Positions 17,176-25,199 of a DNA stretch of 64,000 nucleotides are shown here, piece after piece. Source of the DNA: Oceanisphaera marina (GTDB lineage: Bacteria > Pseudomonadota > Gammaproteobacteria > Enterobacterales > Aeromonadaceae); the NCBI RefSeq assembly GCF_014643915.1, contig NZ_BMKE01000006.1, positions 11,107 through 75,106 on the forward strand. The letters are read 5' to 3'. Within the stretch, counting starts at the first letter, position 1. The number at the start of each line of letters is the position of its first letter. The notes under the pieces were generated by a model, which worked only from the letters and a program-made list of their open reading frames with translations, did not search any database and was not told where the DNA came from. The translations under genes and the position numbers were made by a program.

Positions 17176-17979
17176 TCATTTATTAAACGCCTCGCTATCT
17201 TCACGTTTCAATATTTTGTGTCCGTCTTCGGTGATGCCTTGTTTCCAGTAGCTACTGAAATAACAATTTGTGTGGGCCACATCATGATGATCAGCAACAT
17301 ACCTGCGAACGGCTTTCATTGCGCTAAATTCACAGGCGCACCAAACGAAAGGGATTCCCTTCAGCCACGGCAGATTTTCTACCTGCGCAGCTAACGACGG
17401 CGCTTTATCTTTAATAGACAGATGCACACTCATTCCCTTTGGAAGCGTCAGCGAGGGTAAATCCTCCTCAGACAAGACTTCCACAACGACATGCCCCTTG
17501 GCATGTTCAGGCAAGGCGTTAATCAGATTGCTTAACGCGGGGAGGGATGTCATGTCTGCTGCAAACAAAAACCAGTCAGCAGCAAGGTCTATCGGCTTGG
17601 TGGCGTTCGGACCAATCATGGATATTCTGTCACCCACACAGGCATGCTGTGCAAAATAATGGCCATGGCCGCCGCGGGCAGTCGAGATGAGGGTGTCTTT
17701 TGCTAGCAGTTGATGTTTGACAAAATCGACGATCAATTGCCGTGTTACCGGATTGAAATCCGAAATGGTATAAGTGCGTAATACCGGTTTTTCTTCACCA
17801 CTCAATAACGCTAAGTCGGTTGCTCCCCAGGGAGTAAACATCAGCTTGATATACTGGCCGGCACAATGTTCGGGGAAGTTGGCAATATCATCGACAGTAA
17901 ATTCGATGCGCTGCATGTTGGGCGTTATTGAGTAAGACGCGCTTACGGTCAGCGATTGGGCTTGTTTGTTTTTTTTCAT
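17176..17979 (-). CDS. Siderophore-interacting protein, FAD/NAD(P)H ferric-siderophore reductase (ViuB type)
   Basis: This 267-residue protein has the flavodoxin-reductase-like layout of the siderophore-interacting family. The FAD-binding 'RTYTISDFNP' (near 92) follows a beta-barrel with 'GQYIKLMF', and the C-terminal pyridine-nucleotide half shows 'LFAADMTSLPALSNLI' and 'WCACEFSAMKAVRRYV'. It reduces Fe(III) in the imported siderophore to release Fe(II) in the cytoplasm. ATG 17979 with GAGGACA upstream matches the family start; the frame runs further up into entD. It is downstream of entD by 10 bp, so they share a transcript. Confidence 0.9.
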   Translation of the reverse strand: MKKNKQAQSLTVSASYSITPNMQRIEFTVDDIANFPEHCAGQYIKLMFTPWGATDLALLSGEEKPVLRTYTISDFNPVTRQLIVDFVKHQLLAKDTLISTARGGHGHYFAQHACVGDRISMIGPNATKPIDLAADWFLFAADMTSLPALSNLINALPEHAKGHVVVEVLSEEDLPSLTLPKGMSVHLSIKDKAPSLAAQVENLPWLKGIPFVWCACEFSAMKAVRRYVADHHDVAHTNCYFSSYWKQGITEDGHKILKREDSEAFNK

Positions 17980-17989
17980 TGTGTCCTCG

Positions 17990-18730
17990 TTAATCTTGAA
18001 TGCCTGTATTTTGTGCGGGGAGGGCGACCAGGCTGAAGATGTGTTGTTCGGCATAATAAAAGCGGGCATCCAACTCTTTGCCTTGGGGCCATGCAGGGCC
18101 CAGATGGCACAGCAGGCGTAACCGCGCCGTACCATTCGTCATATTCCATTCGGTTAATTCGGCATCTTCAAAGCAAAAGCGTATGCCAACCACAGGGTAA
18201 AGGGCTTTGAACAGGCTTTCTTTAACAGAGAAAATCAGGGTAACCATAAGGCCGAGTTGTTCGGGAGCAAGCTGACTGAGACGCGCGCGCTCCGCCGCCG
18301 TGAGTAGGCTCGTAGCCAGTTTTTTACCCTCGCCGTTGCTCAGGCAATGCTCTATATCCAGCCCCAGTCCCAGATAGTCTGTTTGATGGGCGACCAGCGC
18401 GGCGGCCCAGCTATCGCTGTGGGTAATGGAGCCCACACAGCCTGACGGCCACAGGGGAGATCTATCTTGCCTCATACCGGGTACGCACTCTTTACCATTC
18501 AGCATCAGCAAGGCCCGTTGCGCGCACCAGCGTCCAGCCATAAATTCGGCACGACGTTTGGTGCTGGCATGGTGCAGACCGGGCGGCAGAGGAATGCGAT
18601 AACGGCAAGCGTCCTGTTCACCAACAGGGTCATGGTCAAAGCGGGTACTCACCCAGTGGGTCTTTGGTAAAGCAAGCGGCCATGGCCGGTTGTTATCGGG
18701 GAGCGCTAAAGAGAATCGGGGTGTTGGCAT
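17990..18730 (-). CDS. entD: 4'-phosphopantetheinyl transferase, EntD type
   Basis: The protein has 246 residues. It attaches the phosphopantetheine arm of CoA to the carrier proteins of siderophore synthesis, here the free ArCP and the EntF thiolation domain. Signature motifs are 'KRRAEFMAGRWCAQRAL', 'PLWPSGCVGSITHS', 'GLGLDIE' (metal-binding acidic residues) and 'FSVKESLFKALYP'. It lies 3.7 kb from entF on the opposite strand with the reductase gene, a layout like entD-fepA-fes being separate from entCEBA in enterics. No strong ribosome site was found before its ATG. A hairpin separates it from yncE upstream. Confidence 0.9.
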   Translation of the reverse strand: MPTPRFSLALPDNNRPWPLALPKTHWVSTRFDHDPVGEQDACRYRIPLPPGLHHASTKRRAEFMAGRWCAQRALLMLNGKECVPGMRQDRSPLWPSGCVGSITHSDSWAAALVAHQTDYLGLGLDIEHCLSNGEGKKLATSLLTAAERARLSQLAPEQLGLMVTLIFSVKESLFKALYPVVGIRFCFEDAELTEWNMTNGTARLRLLCHLGPAWPQGKELDARFYYAEQHIFSLVALPAQNTGIQD

Positions 18731-18767
18731 TCGGCGGTAGCATCACAAAATGGCAGGTGAGTGATAA

Positions 18768-18788
18768 AACCGCCTCAAGGAGGCGGTT
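18768..18788 (-). terminator. Terminator of the YncE-like gene
   Basis: AACCGCCTC-AAG-GAGGCGGTT forms a perfect 9-bp stem. Read on the minus strand it is followed by TTTATC, fitting an intrinsic terminator 25 bp downstream of the yncE-like stop and just ahead of entD. Confidence 0.75.
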
Positions 18789-18812
18789 GCGGGGAGTCGT
18801 CCGAGGGTTAGT

Positions 18813-19982
18813 TTACTGCGTAATCAAGGTCACGGTATTACCAGCCGCTTCCACCGGAGTCGGGGCCTCTTCTGGTGCACTACGACCTTTGCCTTTGGAC
18901 TTGTTGCTGACATAGACCTGGCCGGTTTTCGGGTTGATGGCGATAGTTTGAGGGTGCGTGCCGGTAGACAGGTGAGCACTCACAAAATGAGTCTTGCCAT
19001 CAATAACAGACACGGTGCCATCATTACGGTTGGCAACGTAAAGGTCGCCACTGGTAGGGTCGAGCTCTGCGCTCAGGGCGCCACCACCGGTTTTAACCGT
19101 ACTGAGAATATCGCCACTCTCAAGATCGATGAGCACTACGCCCCCCGACTTTTGATTGATGGCAAACAGAATGCCGTTCCTGGTGTCGATTTCCAGGTTA
19201 ATGGTATTGGAGCTGGCTTCTGGTTCGCCAGCCTTGGTGGCGTCAACAGAAGCGAAAGTACGCAGGACTTTTTGCGTATTGAGATCAACTTCGGCAATTT
19301 CGTTTTTGCTCAGATCCGAGACGTAAAGGCGTTGTTTCTCAACATCGATTGCCAGCCCGGCGGCGGTTTTAACCGGCTCCACTATGACCGATTCCAGAGT
19401 ATCTGTGGCGCCGTCAATTACCCAAACGGCACTCTTGGGACCCGGGGTGCCGTCGCGATCCCTACCGCCCACTGCACTGATATAAATCTTGTTGTTTTTT
19501 TCATCAACCACGGCCTGACGCAAATGCGTGGACTCGTCTCCCGGATTTTTTATCAGGGCCACTTCCTCTCCCGAGTCAATCGCGTACACACCTACCACCC
19601 CCTTGATGGTATCTACCGCATACAGCTTTTGCGTCTGGCTGTTAATGCCCAGACCAAACGGCGTTGTGTCTCCGGTGGCAATCTTGTTCACCTGCTCAAG
19701 GGTGTTGGCATCCAGCACCACTATGCCAGCAGTCACCCGGTTTTTGTTGCTCTGTGCATCCTGATTACGCTCACCTGTTACCGCCGCATAAACCGCCTGG
19801 GTCTGGGGGTTGAATACAATTTCATAAACCCGCTCATCGACTTTTACCGAGTGCGTGACTTCAGGGGCCGCAACTGCCAGCTGGGCTGTGCCTATTGCAG
19901 CTGCAAGCAAGGTAAAGCTAAAAAGAGTGCGCACACGGGGCATGCGCTGAGGGGAAACAACATTCAAACTTGGTAAAGACAT
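18813..19982 (-). CDS. Secreted YVTN-type beta-propeller protein, YncE-like
   Basis: This 389-residue protein has a signal peptide (hydrophobic 20-34, cleavage near 'LAVAAPEV') and then repeated blades of about 45 residues with the YVTN pattern: 'GIVVLDANTLEQVNKIATGDTTPFGLGINSQTQKLY', 'VSVIDGKTHF', 'HPQTIAINPKTGQVYVSN'. E. coli YncE is a Fur-repressed periplasmic propeller of uncertain role, and a Fur-like palindrome lies 80-100 bp upstream here. GGAG precedes ATG 19982. It is divergent from the enterobactin operon. An iron-related role is inference from family and location. Confidence 0.82.
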   Translation of the reverse strand: MSLPSLNVVSPQRMPRVRTLFSFTLLAAAIGTAQLAVAAPEVTHSVKVDERVYEIVFNPQTQAVYAAVTGERNQDAQSNKNRVTAGIVVLDANTLEQVNKIATGDTTPFGLGINSQTQKLYAVDTIKGVVGVYAIDSGEEVALIKNPGDESTHLRQAVVDEKNNKIYISAVGGRDRDGTPGPKSAVWVIDGATDTLESVIVEPVKTAAGLAIDVEKQRLYVSDLSKNEIAEVDLNTQKVLRTFASVDATKAGEPEASSNTINLEIDTRNGILFAINQKSGGVVLIDLESGDILSTVKTGGGALSAELDPTSGDLYVANRNDGTVSVIDGKTHFVSAHLSTGTHPQTIAINPKTGQVYVSNKSKGKGRSAPEEAPTPVEAAGNTVTLITQ

Positions 19983-20062
19983 CTAGATCGCTCCTGAAAA
20001 TAAACGAAAAAATCGAGTGATTAACTGAATAGCCAAGAGCTTGCTTCTTTTGTATCGGTAAT

Positions 20063-20081
20063 GCAAGTGGATATCATTTGC
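20063..20081. promoter_or_regulatory. Fur-like site in the divergent yncE / siderophore-operon promoter
   Basis: The 19 bp from 20063 read GCAAGTGGATATCATTTGC, with inverted ends GCAA/TTGC and CA/TG core pairs. On the other strand about 12 of 19 positions fit the Fur consensus by eye. It is well placed to control both the yncE-like gene and the operon starting at 20142. Confidence 0.55.
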
Positions 20082-20141
20082 TTTTACGTTTAATTTGTCT
20101 TAACTTGCTCAACTTCATTTAACCTGCTTCTTACGGCTTCA

Positions 20142-21437
20142 ATGTTTCAGGCAGATTCAGGTTCATCACACAACAAATTCGGGTTAATCACTGCAATGGG
20201 TTCTTTTCAATCGACACCTCAGTTATGGGTGCTCAATTTTGTGGCCTTGGTCGGCACCATGGCGATCATGGCGTTTGTTGCCGTGGTGGGCCCTGTGGTG
20301 CGGCTACTCGGTCTGGCCGACTGGCATGCCGGGCTGGCGCTAACCGCCGGTGGCCTATTGTGGATGCTGGCCGCTCGTCGCTGGGGAAAGCTGAGCGATC
20401 GCGTCGGGCGCAAGCGCGTCTTGCTGATCTCGCTCGCGGCTTATGCCATTACCTATCTGGTATTGGCCGTTTCCGTTGATGCGGCACTGGGCCGCCCACC
20501 CGCCATTGCGCTGTCATTGGCCATCCTGGTGGGAACACGGGCGTTGGTGGGGCTGTTTTACGCCGCCGTGCCAACCATTACTGCCGCATCGGTGGCGGAT
20601 CAGGTGGCTCCGGGGCAACGTGCCTCGGCCATGGCCAAGCTGGGGACGGCGAATGCCGTGGGCCTGGTAGCCGGGCCCATGGTTGCAGGCTGGATTGCCG
20701 TATATGACATCGCTTTGGCGCTGTATGCCGCCACACTCATGCCGGTGCTGGCGATGGGACTGATTGCCTGGAAGTTGCCGGAAACCAAGCCGCCAGCACC
20801 AGTACTCGTACCACAGGGGCAGCCAGCGGCTGCGCCAAAGCCGGAGGTTGATTTTTTCGACTCTCGGCTGCGTTTGCCGCTGGCGGCGGTGTTTGTGGCC
20901 ATGGTGGCCGTGGCCGTTACTCAATCAACGGTGGGCTTTCTGGTGATAGACCGGCTGGCACTGTCACTGAGTGATGGCGCGAAAACGGCAGGCTATGCCT
21001 TGACCGCCGTGGGAGGCGGCTTGATTTTTTCCCAGTCGCTGATGATGCACATTCACTGGACCCCCACCCGCTGGTTGCTGATCGGCTCCTTGTTGGCCAG
21101 TGGCGGTTTTGGCGCCGTTGCCTTGCTCGACACGGCCGTGCCCATGTTGTGTGCCTTTGTTCTGGCGGGAATGGGCATGGGCTTTGTGCGTCCTGCAGTA
21201 CAGGCGCTAACCGCAGACTGTGTTGAGTCTCATGAGCAGGGGGCGGCGGCCGGTACTGTGGCCTCCATGCAGGGTTTTTCCATGATTATCGGGCCGCTGG
21301 CCGGCACCTTGCTTTATCGTATTTCGCCCGGCGCCCCCTATTTGTTAGTCGTGTTGTTGCTATTGCTGTTGGCGTTGGCCGTATGGCGATATCACGCGCT
21401 GGAAGTTGCCCACCGTCGTGCAGGAGTTACTTTATGA
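20142..21437 (+). CDS. MFS transporter, probable enterobactin-type siderophore exporter
   Basis: This 431-residue major facilitator protein has about 12 membrane segments. The motif between segments 2 and 3, 'RRWGKLSDRVGRKRVLL', is the classic MFS loop, and a cytoplasmic linker with 'KPPAPVLVPQGQPAAAPKPE' divides the halves. It is the first gene of the siderophore operon and overlaps entC by ATGA, so export of the product is the likely job (the role of EntS in enterics). No clear ribosome site precedes 20142; the in-frame ATG at 20196 (MGSFQSTP) is an equally likely start. The substrate is inferred from the operon. Confidence 0.8.
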   Translation: MFQADSGSSHNKFGLITAMGSFQSTPQLWVLNFVALVGTMAIMAFVAVVGPVVRLLGLADWHAGLALTAGGLLWMLAARRWGKLSDRVGRKRVLLISLAAYAITYLVLAVSVDAALGRPPAIALSLAILVGTRALVGLFYAAVPTITAASVADQVAPGQRASAMAKLGTANAVGLVAGPMVAGWIAVYDIALALYAATLMPVLAMGLIAWKLPETKPPAPVLVPQGQPAAAPKPEVDFFDSRLRLPLAAVFVAMVAVAVTQSTVGFLVIDRLALSLSDGAKTAGYALTAVGGGLIFSQSLMMHIHWTPTRWLLIGSLLASGGFGAVALLDTAVPMLCAFVLAGMGMGFVRPAVQALTADCVESHEQGAAAGTVASMQGFSMIIGPLAGTLLYRISPGAPYLLVVLLLLLLALAVWRYHALEVAHRRAGVTL

Positions 21438-22630
21438 TGATCTTATCGCCACTTGCCGAAACAGAGGTGAATGCAAAACACCACACGCCGCTGTTTGTCT
21501 TGCGTGGCCCGCGGCACACTCTGGAGGCAGAAGGCTGTCTGGCCAGTTTGCCCAGTGGTGCAGCCGCCAGTCTGGGACGCCGGGTAAGCGATTTTTTTGC
21601 CCACGACCGTGCCGGGCCCAAGGTGCTGGTGGGGGCGCTACCCTTCGATCCCCATGCCGGGGATGCGCTTTATCAACCCGCGCGTTTGGCCCTGCCCGAG
21701 TCGCTGGTGGCCTCGCTGCCAACCGAATTGCCGCCACTGACGGGGTATTCACAGGCTGAGCCCAGGCCGGAACACTATGCGGACATGGTGGCGCGTTGTG
21801 TGTCACAACTGACCGGTGAACAGGGCGTGTCGGGTAACGAGGTACTGGGCAAGGCGGTATTGGCGCGCAGCCTGCACTTGCAGGCGACCGGCACCATAGA
21901 CCCGCTGGTCCTGGCCAGGCGACTGGAACGTGATGTGAGCGTAACTACCTATGTATTGCCGTTGCCAGTGACTCAGAATGAACCACCGGCCTGGCTCGTT
22001 GGGGCCACGCCCGAACTGCTGGTATCGGTACGCGGACGCACGGTTGTCTCTCATCCTTTGGCAGGCTCTGCCCGTCGCAGCCATGATGCCGAGGAAGACA
22101 CGCGAATCTCCGCCGAGCTTGCCGCCTCAAGCAAAGATCGGGAAGAACACCGTTATGTGGTGGATGCCATTGTGGCGGCCTTGGCGCCGCTGTGTAGCGA
22201 GCTTGATGCACCTGATATGCCGTCGTTGTACACCACAGACACCATGTGGCATTTGGGCACCAAAATAGTGGGCACCTTGAAAGATGCCGATACCTCGGTG
22301 GCCACGCTGGCCGGATTGCTGCATCCCACTCCCGCGGTGTGTGGTACTCCGCGCCAACGGGCGCTGGACACCATCAACAGTCTTGAGCCGGTCGCGCGAG
22401 GGTTTTATGCGGGAGCCGTGGGCTGGGTGGATGCCCAGGGTGACGGTGACTGGTATGTGGCCATTCGTTGCGCCCATGTACAAGCCAATACTCTGCGTTT
22501 GTTTGCCGGTGCCGGCATAGTGGCCGATTCGGTGCCCGCATTGGAAGTTGCAGAAACAGCGGCCAAATTCAGGGCCATGCTCAATGCCCTTGGCGTAGAT
22601 GACGCGCACGGCTGCCAACCAGGAAAGTGA
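21434..22630 (+). CDS. entC: Isochorismate synthase
   Basis: The protein has 398 residues and converts chorismate to isochorismate, the first committed step to 2,3-dihydroxybenzoate. Chorismate-binding motifs are 'WLVGATPELLVSV', 'HPLAGSARRS', 'SSKDREEHRYVVDAIV', 'LHPTPAVCGTPRQRALDTI' and 'RLFAGAGIVADSVP'. The start at 21434 overlaps the exporter stop by ATGA and has CAGGAG 7 nt upstream; codons further up in frame lie inside the exporter gene. The length equals E. coli EntC (391) within a few residues. Confidence 0.93.
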   Translation: MMILSPLAETEVNAKHHTPLFVLRGPRHTLEAEGCLASLPSGAAASLGRRVSDFFAHDRAGPKVLVGALPFDPHAGDALYQPARLALPESLVASLPTELPPLTGYSQAEPRPEHYADMVARCVSQLTGEQGVSGNEVLGKAVLARSLHLQATGTIDPLVLARRLERDVSVTTYVLPLPVTQNEPPAWLVGATPELLVSVRGRTVVSHPLAGSARRSHDAEEDTRISAELAASSKDREEHRYVVDAIVAALAPLCSELDAPDMPSLYTTDTMWHLGTKIVGTLKDADTSVATLAGLLHPTPAVCGTPRQRALDTINSLEPVARGFYAGAVGWVDAQGDGDWYVAIRCAHVQANTLRLFAGAGIVADSVPALEVAETAAKFRAMLNALGVDDAHGCQPGK

Positions 22631-22638
22631 GAAATATC

Positions 22639-24303
22639 ATGAACAATACTTCTTCCCAGACACTACCGACCGCTCCGACACGGCTGGCACTTCAGCAAAT
22701 CTGGCCAGACGCCCTGGTGGCCCGGTACCGCGCCGCCGGTTATTGGCGCGGTGAGACCTTTGCTGCCTTTTTACGGGATCGCGCCGCTCGTTTCGGCGAT
22801 GACATTGCCGTGGTAGCGGATGAGAGCCGTTACAGTTACGCGCAGCTAGGCCATGAAGCCGAACGCATTGGTGCCGGACTGCTGGCGCAAGGGCTGGAGC
22901 CTGGCGACAGGGTCATAGTGCAGTTTGGCAATGTGGCCGAGTTTATCCCCGTGGTATGCGGGCTGTTTTATGCGGGCTTGATTCCCGTGTATGCGCTACC
23001 GGCACATCGGATCACCGAAATCAGCCACTTTGCCCGCAAGGCACAAGCCAGTGCTTACATAGCCGGGCAGTATTACGCCGGATTTGACTACCGCCCATTG
23101 GCTCGCGAGCTGGTTAATGCCGTGCCGGACATCCAGCACGTGGTGATTGCGGGCGAGGCGCAGGAATTTACCTCCTTGTCGGCACTCGATGGCCATCCGG
23201 ACGCTTTACCGGACAGGCAGGATCCGCAAGCGGTGGCCTTTTTGCAGATATCCGGCGGCAGCACCGGGCTGTCCAAGCTGATACCGCGTACTCATGACGA
23301 TTACATCTATTCCTTTCGTGCCAGTAATGAACTCTGCGGTATTACCCGCAACAGCGTCTATATGACCGCCTTGCCGGCGGCCCATAATTTTCCCATGAGT
23401 TCACCGGGCTGGCTGGGTGCACTGTATGCCGGGGCGCGGGTGGTGTTAAGCCCGAGTGCCGAGCCCGGCGCTGCCTTTGCCTTGATTGAACGCGAGCGTG
23501 TGACCTGCGTGGGACTGGTGCCGCCACTGGCGCTGTTATGGGCCGATGCGGCGACACATACCCAACACGATATTTCCAGCCTGGAAGTGATGCAGGTGGG
23601 CGGGGCCAAGCTGGTGCCGGAAGCCGCCCGGCGCCTGGTAAACGGACTCGACTGCAAGCTGCAACAAGTCTTTGGCATGGCCGAAGGTCTGGTTAACTAC
23701 ACCCGCCTGGATGATGCGAACGACATCATTCTTAATACCCAGGGCAGGCCAATCAGCCCCGATGACGACATACGCATAGTGGATGATAACGGCCAGCCGG
23801 TGCCTGACGGCACCGCAGGGCATTTGCAGATCAGTGGCCCTTATACCATTCGCGGTTATCACAACGACGAGGCGGCCAATGCACGAAGCTTCACCGCGGA
23901 TGGCTACTACTGTACCGGCGATATCGTCAAACGCACCCAGGACGGTTATTTAATTGTGCAGGGCAGGGCAAACGATCACATCAACCGTGCCGGTGAAAAA
24001 ATATCGGCAGAAGAAATCGAGGATCTCTTGCTTGGCCACCCCGCGGTGTTTGATGCCGCCGTGGTGTCGATTCCCGATCCCTATTTAGGCGAGCGCAGCT
24101 GTGCCTTCATTATTGCGCGGGGCGAAAAACCCCGTGCGGTTGCCATCAAGAAATGGGTACGCGAGCAGGGGCTGGCGGCCTTTAAAGTGCCGGATCAGAT
24201 TGTGTTTGCCGAGGCCTTCGACACCACGGCCGTAGGCAAAATCAGCCGGCGTGAGTTGCGTGCCCAACTGCGCCAGCGTTTTTTAGAACAGGAGCAAGAC
24301 TAA
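22639..24303 (+). CDS. entE: 2,3-dihydroxybenzoate-AMP ligase
   Basis: This 554-residue stand-alone adenylation enzyme activates 2,3-dihydroxybenzoate and loads it on the aryl carrier protein. Motifs include the P-loop 'ISGGSTGLSKL' (near 205), 'GMAEGLVNYTRLDD', 'GYYCTGDIVKRTQDGYL' and 'GRANDHINRAGEKISAEEIE' with the catalytic lysine region at the C-terminus ('VGKISRREL'). 'LPAAHNFPMSSPGWLG' matches aryl-acid ligases. ATG 22639 is preferred; a GTG at 22627 overlaps the entC stop but has no spaced ribosome site. TAATG links it to entB. Confidence 0.94.
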   Translation: MNNTSSQTLPTAPTRLALQQIWPDALVARYRAAGYWRGETFAAFLRDRAARFGDDIAVVADESRYSYAQLGHEAERIGAGLLAQGLEPGDRVIVQFGNVAEFIPVVCGLFYAGLIPVYALPAHRITEISHFARKAQASAYIAGQYYAGFDYRPLARELVNAVPDIQHVVIAGEAQEFTSLSALDGHPDALPDRQDPQAVAFLQISGGSTGLSKLIPRTHDDYIYSFRASNELCGITRNSVYMTALPAAHNFPMSSPGWLGALYAGARVVLSPSAEPGAAFALIERERVTCVGLVPPLALLWADAATHTQHDISSLEVMQVGGAKLVPEAARRLVNGLDCKLQQVFGMAEGLVNYTRLDDANDIILNTQGRPISPDDDIRIVDDNGQPVPDGTAGHLQISGPYTIRGYHNDEAANARSFTADGYYCTGDIVKRTQDGYLIVQGRANDHINRAGEKISAEEIEDLLLGHPAVFDAAVVSIPDPYLGERSCAFIIARGEKPRAVAIKKWVREQGLAAFKVPDQIVFAEAFDTTAVGKISRRELRAQLRQRFLEQEQD

Positions 24304-24938
24304 TGGGACTGCCCACCATTGAACAGTATGTACTACCCGGCGCCGACGAACTGCCCACGGCGCGGGCCAACTGGACGCCGGACACCGCGCGCATTGCACT
24401 GCTGGTACATGATATGCAGCGTTACTTTCTGCGTCCCTTTGCCCCTGATGCGGCCCCACTCGAACCGGCGGTAGCCAACCTGGCTCGGCTGATTGCGCAT
24501 TGTCGGGCGCGAGACATTCCGGTTTTCTATACCGCGCAAAAAGGTAATCAGCTGCGTGCAGATCGTGGACTGCAGGCCGATCTGTGGGGCCCGGGCATGC
24601 ACGCCATCCCCGAGCATGAAACCATTATTGATGAACTGGCGCCGGTGGCTGACGATCAGGTACTGGTGAAACACCGTTACAGTGCCTTTCAGCGCAGCAA
24701 CCTGGAAACCCTGATGCGGGCCCGTGGCCGCGACCAGTTACTGGTCACCGGGGTGTATACCCACATAGGCTGTACCGCCACCGTGGCGGAGGCGTTTCAG
24801 CTGGACATTGAGCCCTTTATTGCCGCCGATGCGAGTGCCGACTTTACCCGTGATGATCACCTGGGGGCGCTGCACTGGATAGCACGCACCTGTGGCGTGC
24901 CCATGACCACAGAACAACTGTTAAAGGCATTAATATAA
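24303..24938 (+). CDS. entB: Isochorismatase, lacking the C-terminal aryl carrier domain
   Basis: This 211-residue isochorismatase converts isochorismate to 2,3-dihydro-2,3-dihydroxybenzoate and pyruvate. Active-site motifs are 'LLVHDMQRYFL' (Asp near 37), 'VKHRYSAFQRSNLE' and 'GVYTHIGCTATVAEAF'. EntB, VibB and DhbB are fused to a carrier domain and have about 285-310 residues. Here the protein stops ('TTEQLLKALI') right at the linker, and the carrier follows as its own gene with a TAATG overlap. The start also overlaps entE by TAATG. Confidence 0.93.
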   Translation: MGLPTIEQYVLPGADELPTARANWTPDTARIALLVHDMQRYFLRPFAPDAAPLEPAVANLARLIAHCRARDIPVFYTAQKGNQLRADRGLQADLWGPGMHAIPEHETIIDELAPVADDQVLVKHRYSAFQRSNLETLMRARGRDQLLVTGVYTHIGCTATVAEAFQLDIEPFIAADASADFTRDDHLGALHWIARTCGVPMTTEQLLKALI

Positions 24939-25198
24939 TGACGACTCCCACTCAAGCCCTGGCTCCCCTGACTCTTGAGCGCATGCGTGCCGATATTGCC
25001 CGGCTGGTAGATGAAGCGCCGGAAGAGCTCGAAAATGACGACAACCTGCTCGACTGGGGTCTGGATTCCATGCGCATCTTCAATATTTCGGTGGAGTGGA
25101 ACAAGACCGGTCTGGAACTACGCTTTGCCGACCTGGCGGAAACCCCCACTCTGGCCGACTGGTGGCAAATAGTACAGCGTCAGCAGCGAGGCCAGTAA
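24938..25198 (+). CDS. Free-standing aryl carrier protein (ArCP) for 2,3-dihydroxybenzoate
   Basis: The protein has 86 residues and matches the carrier domain normally fused to EntB. The phosphopantetheine site is Ser44 in 'DNLLDWGLDSMRIF'. It is followed by the helix III region 'LRFADLAETPTLADWW', which resembles the EntB carrier end ('NPTIDAWW'). Its ATG overlaps the entB TAA, so translation is coupled, and entF starts 1 bp after its stop. EntE would load it, EntD would activate it, and the EntF condensation domain would take the acyl group. Confidence 0.9.
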   Translation: MTTPTQALAPLTLERMRADIARLVDEAPEELENDDNLLDWGLDSMRIFNISVEWNKTGLELRFADLAETPTLADWWQIVQRQQRGQ

Positions 25199-25199
25199 C

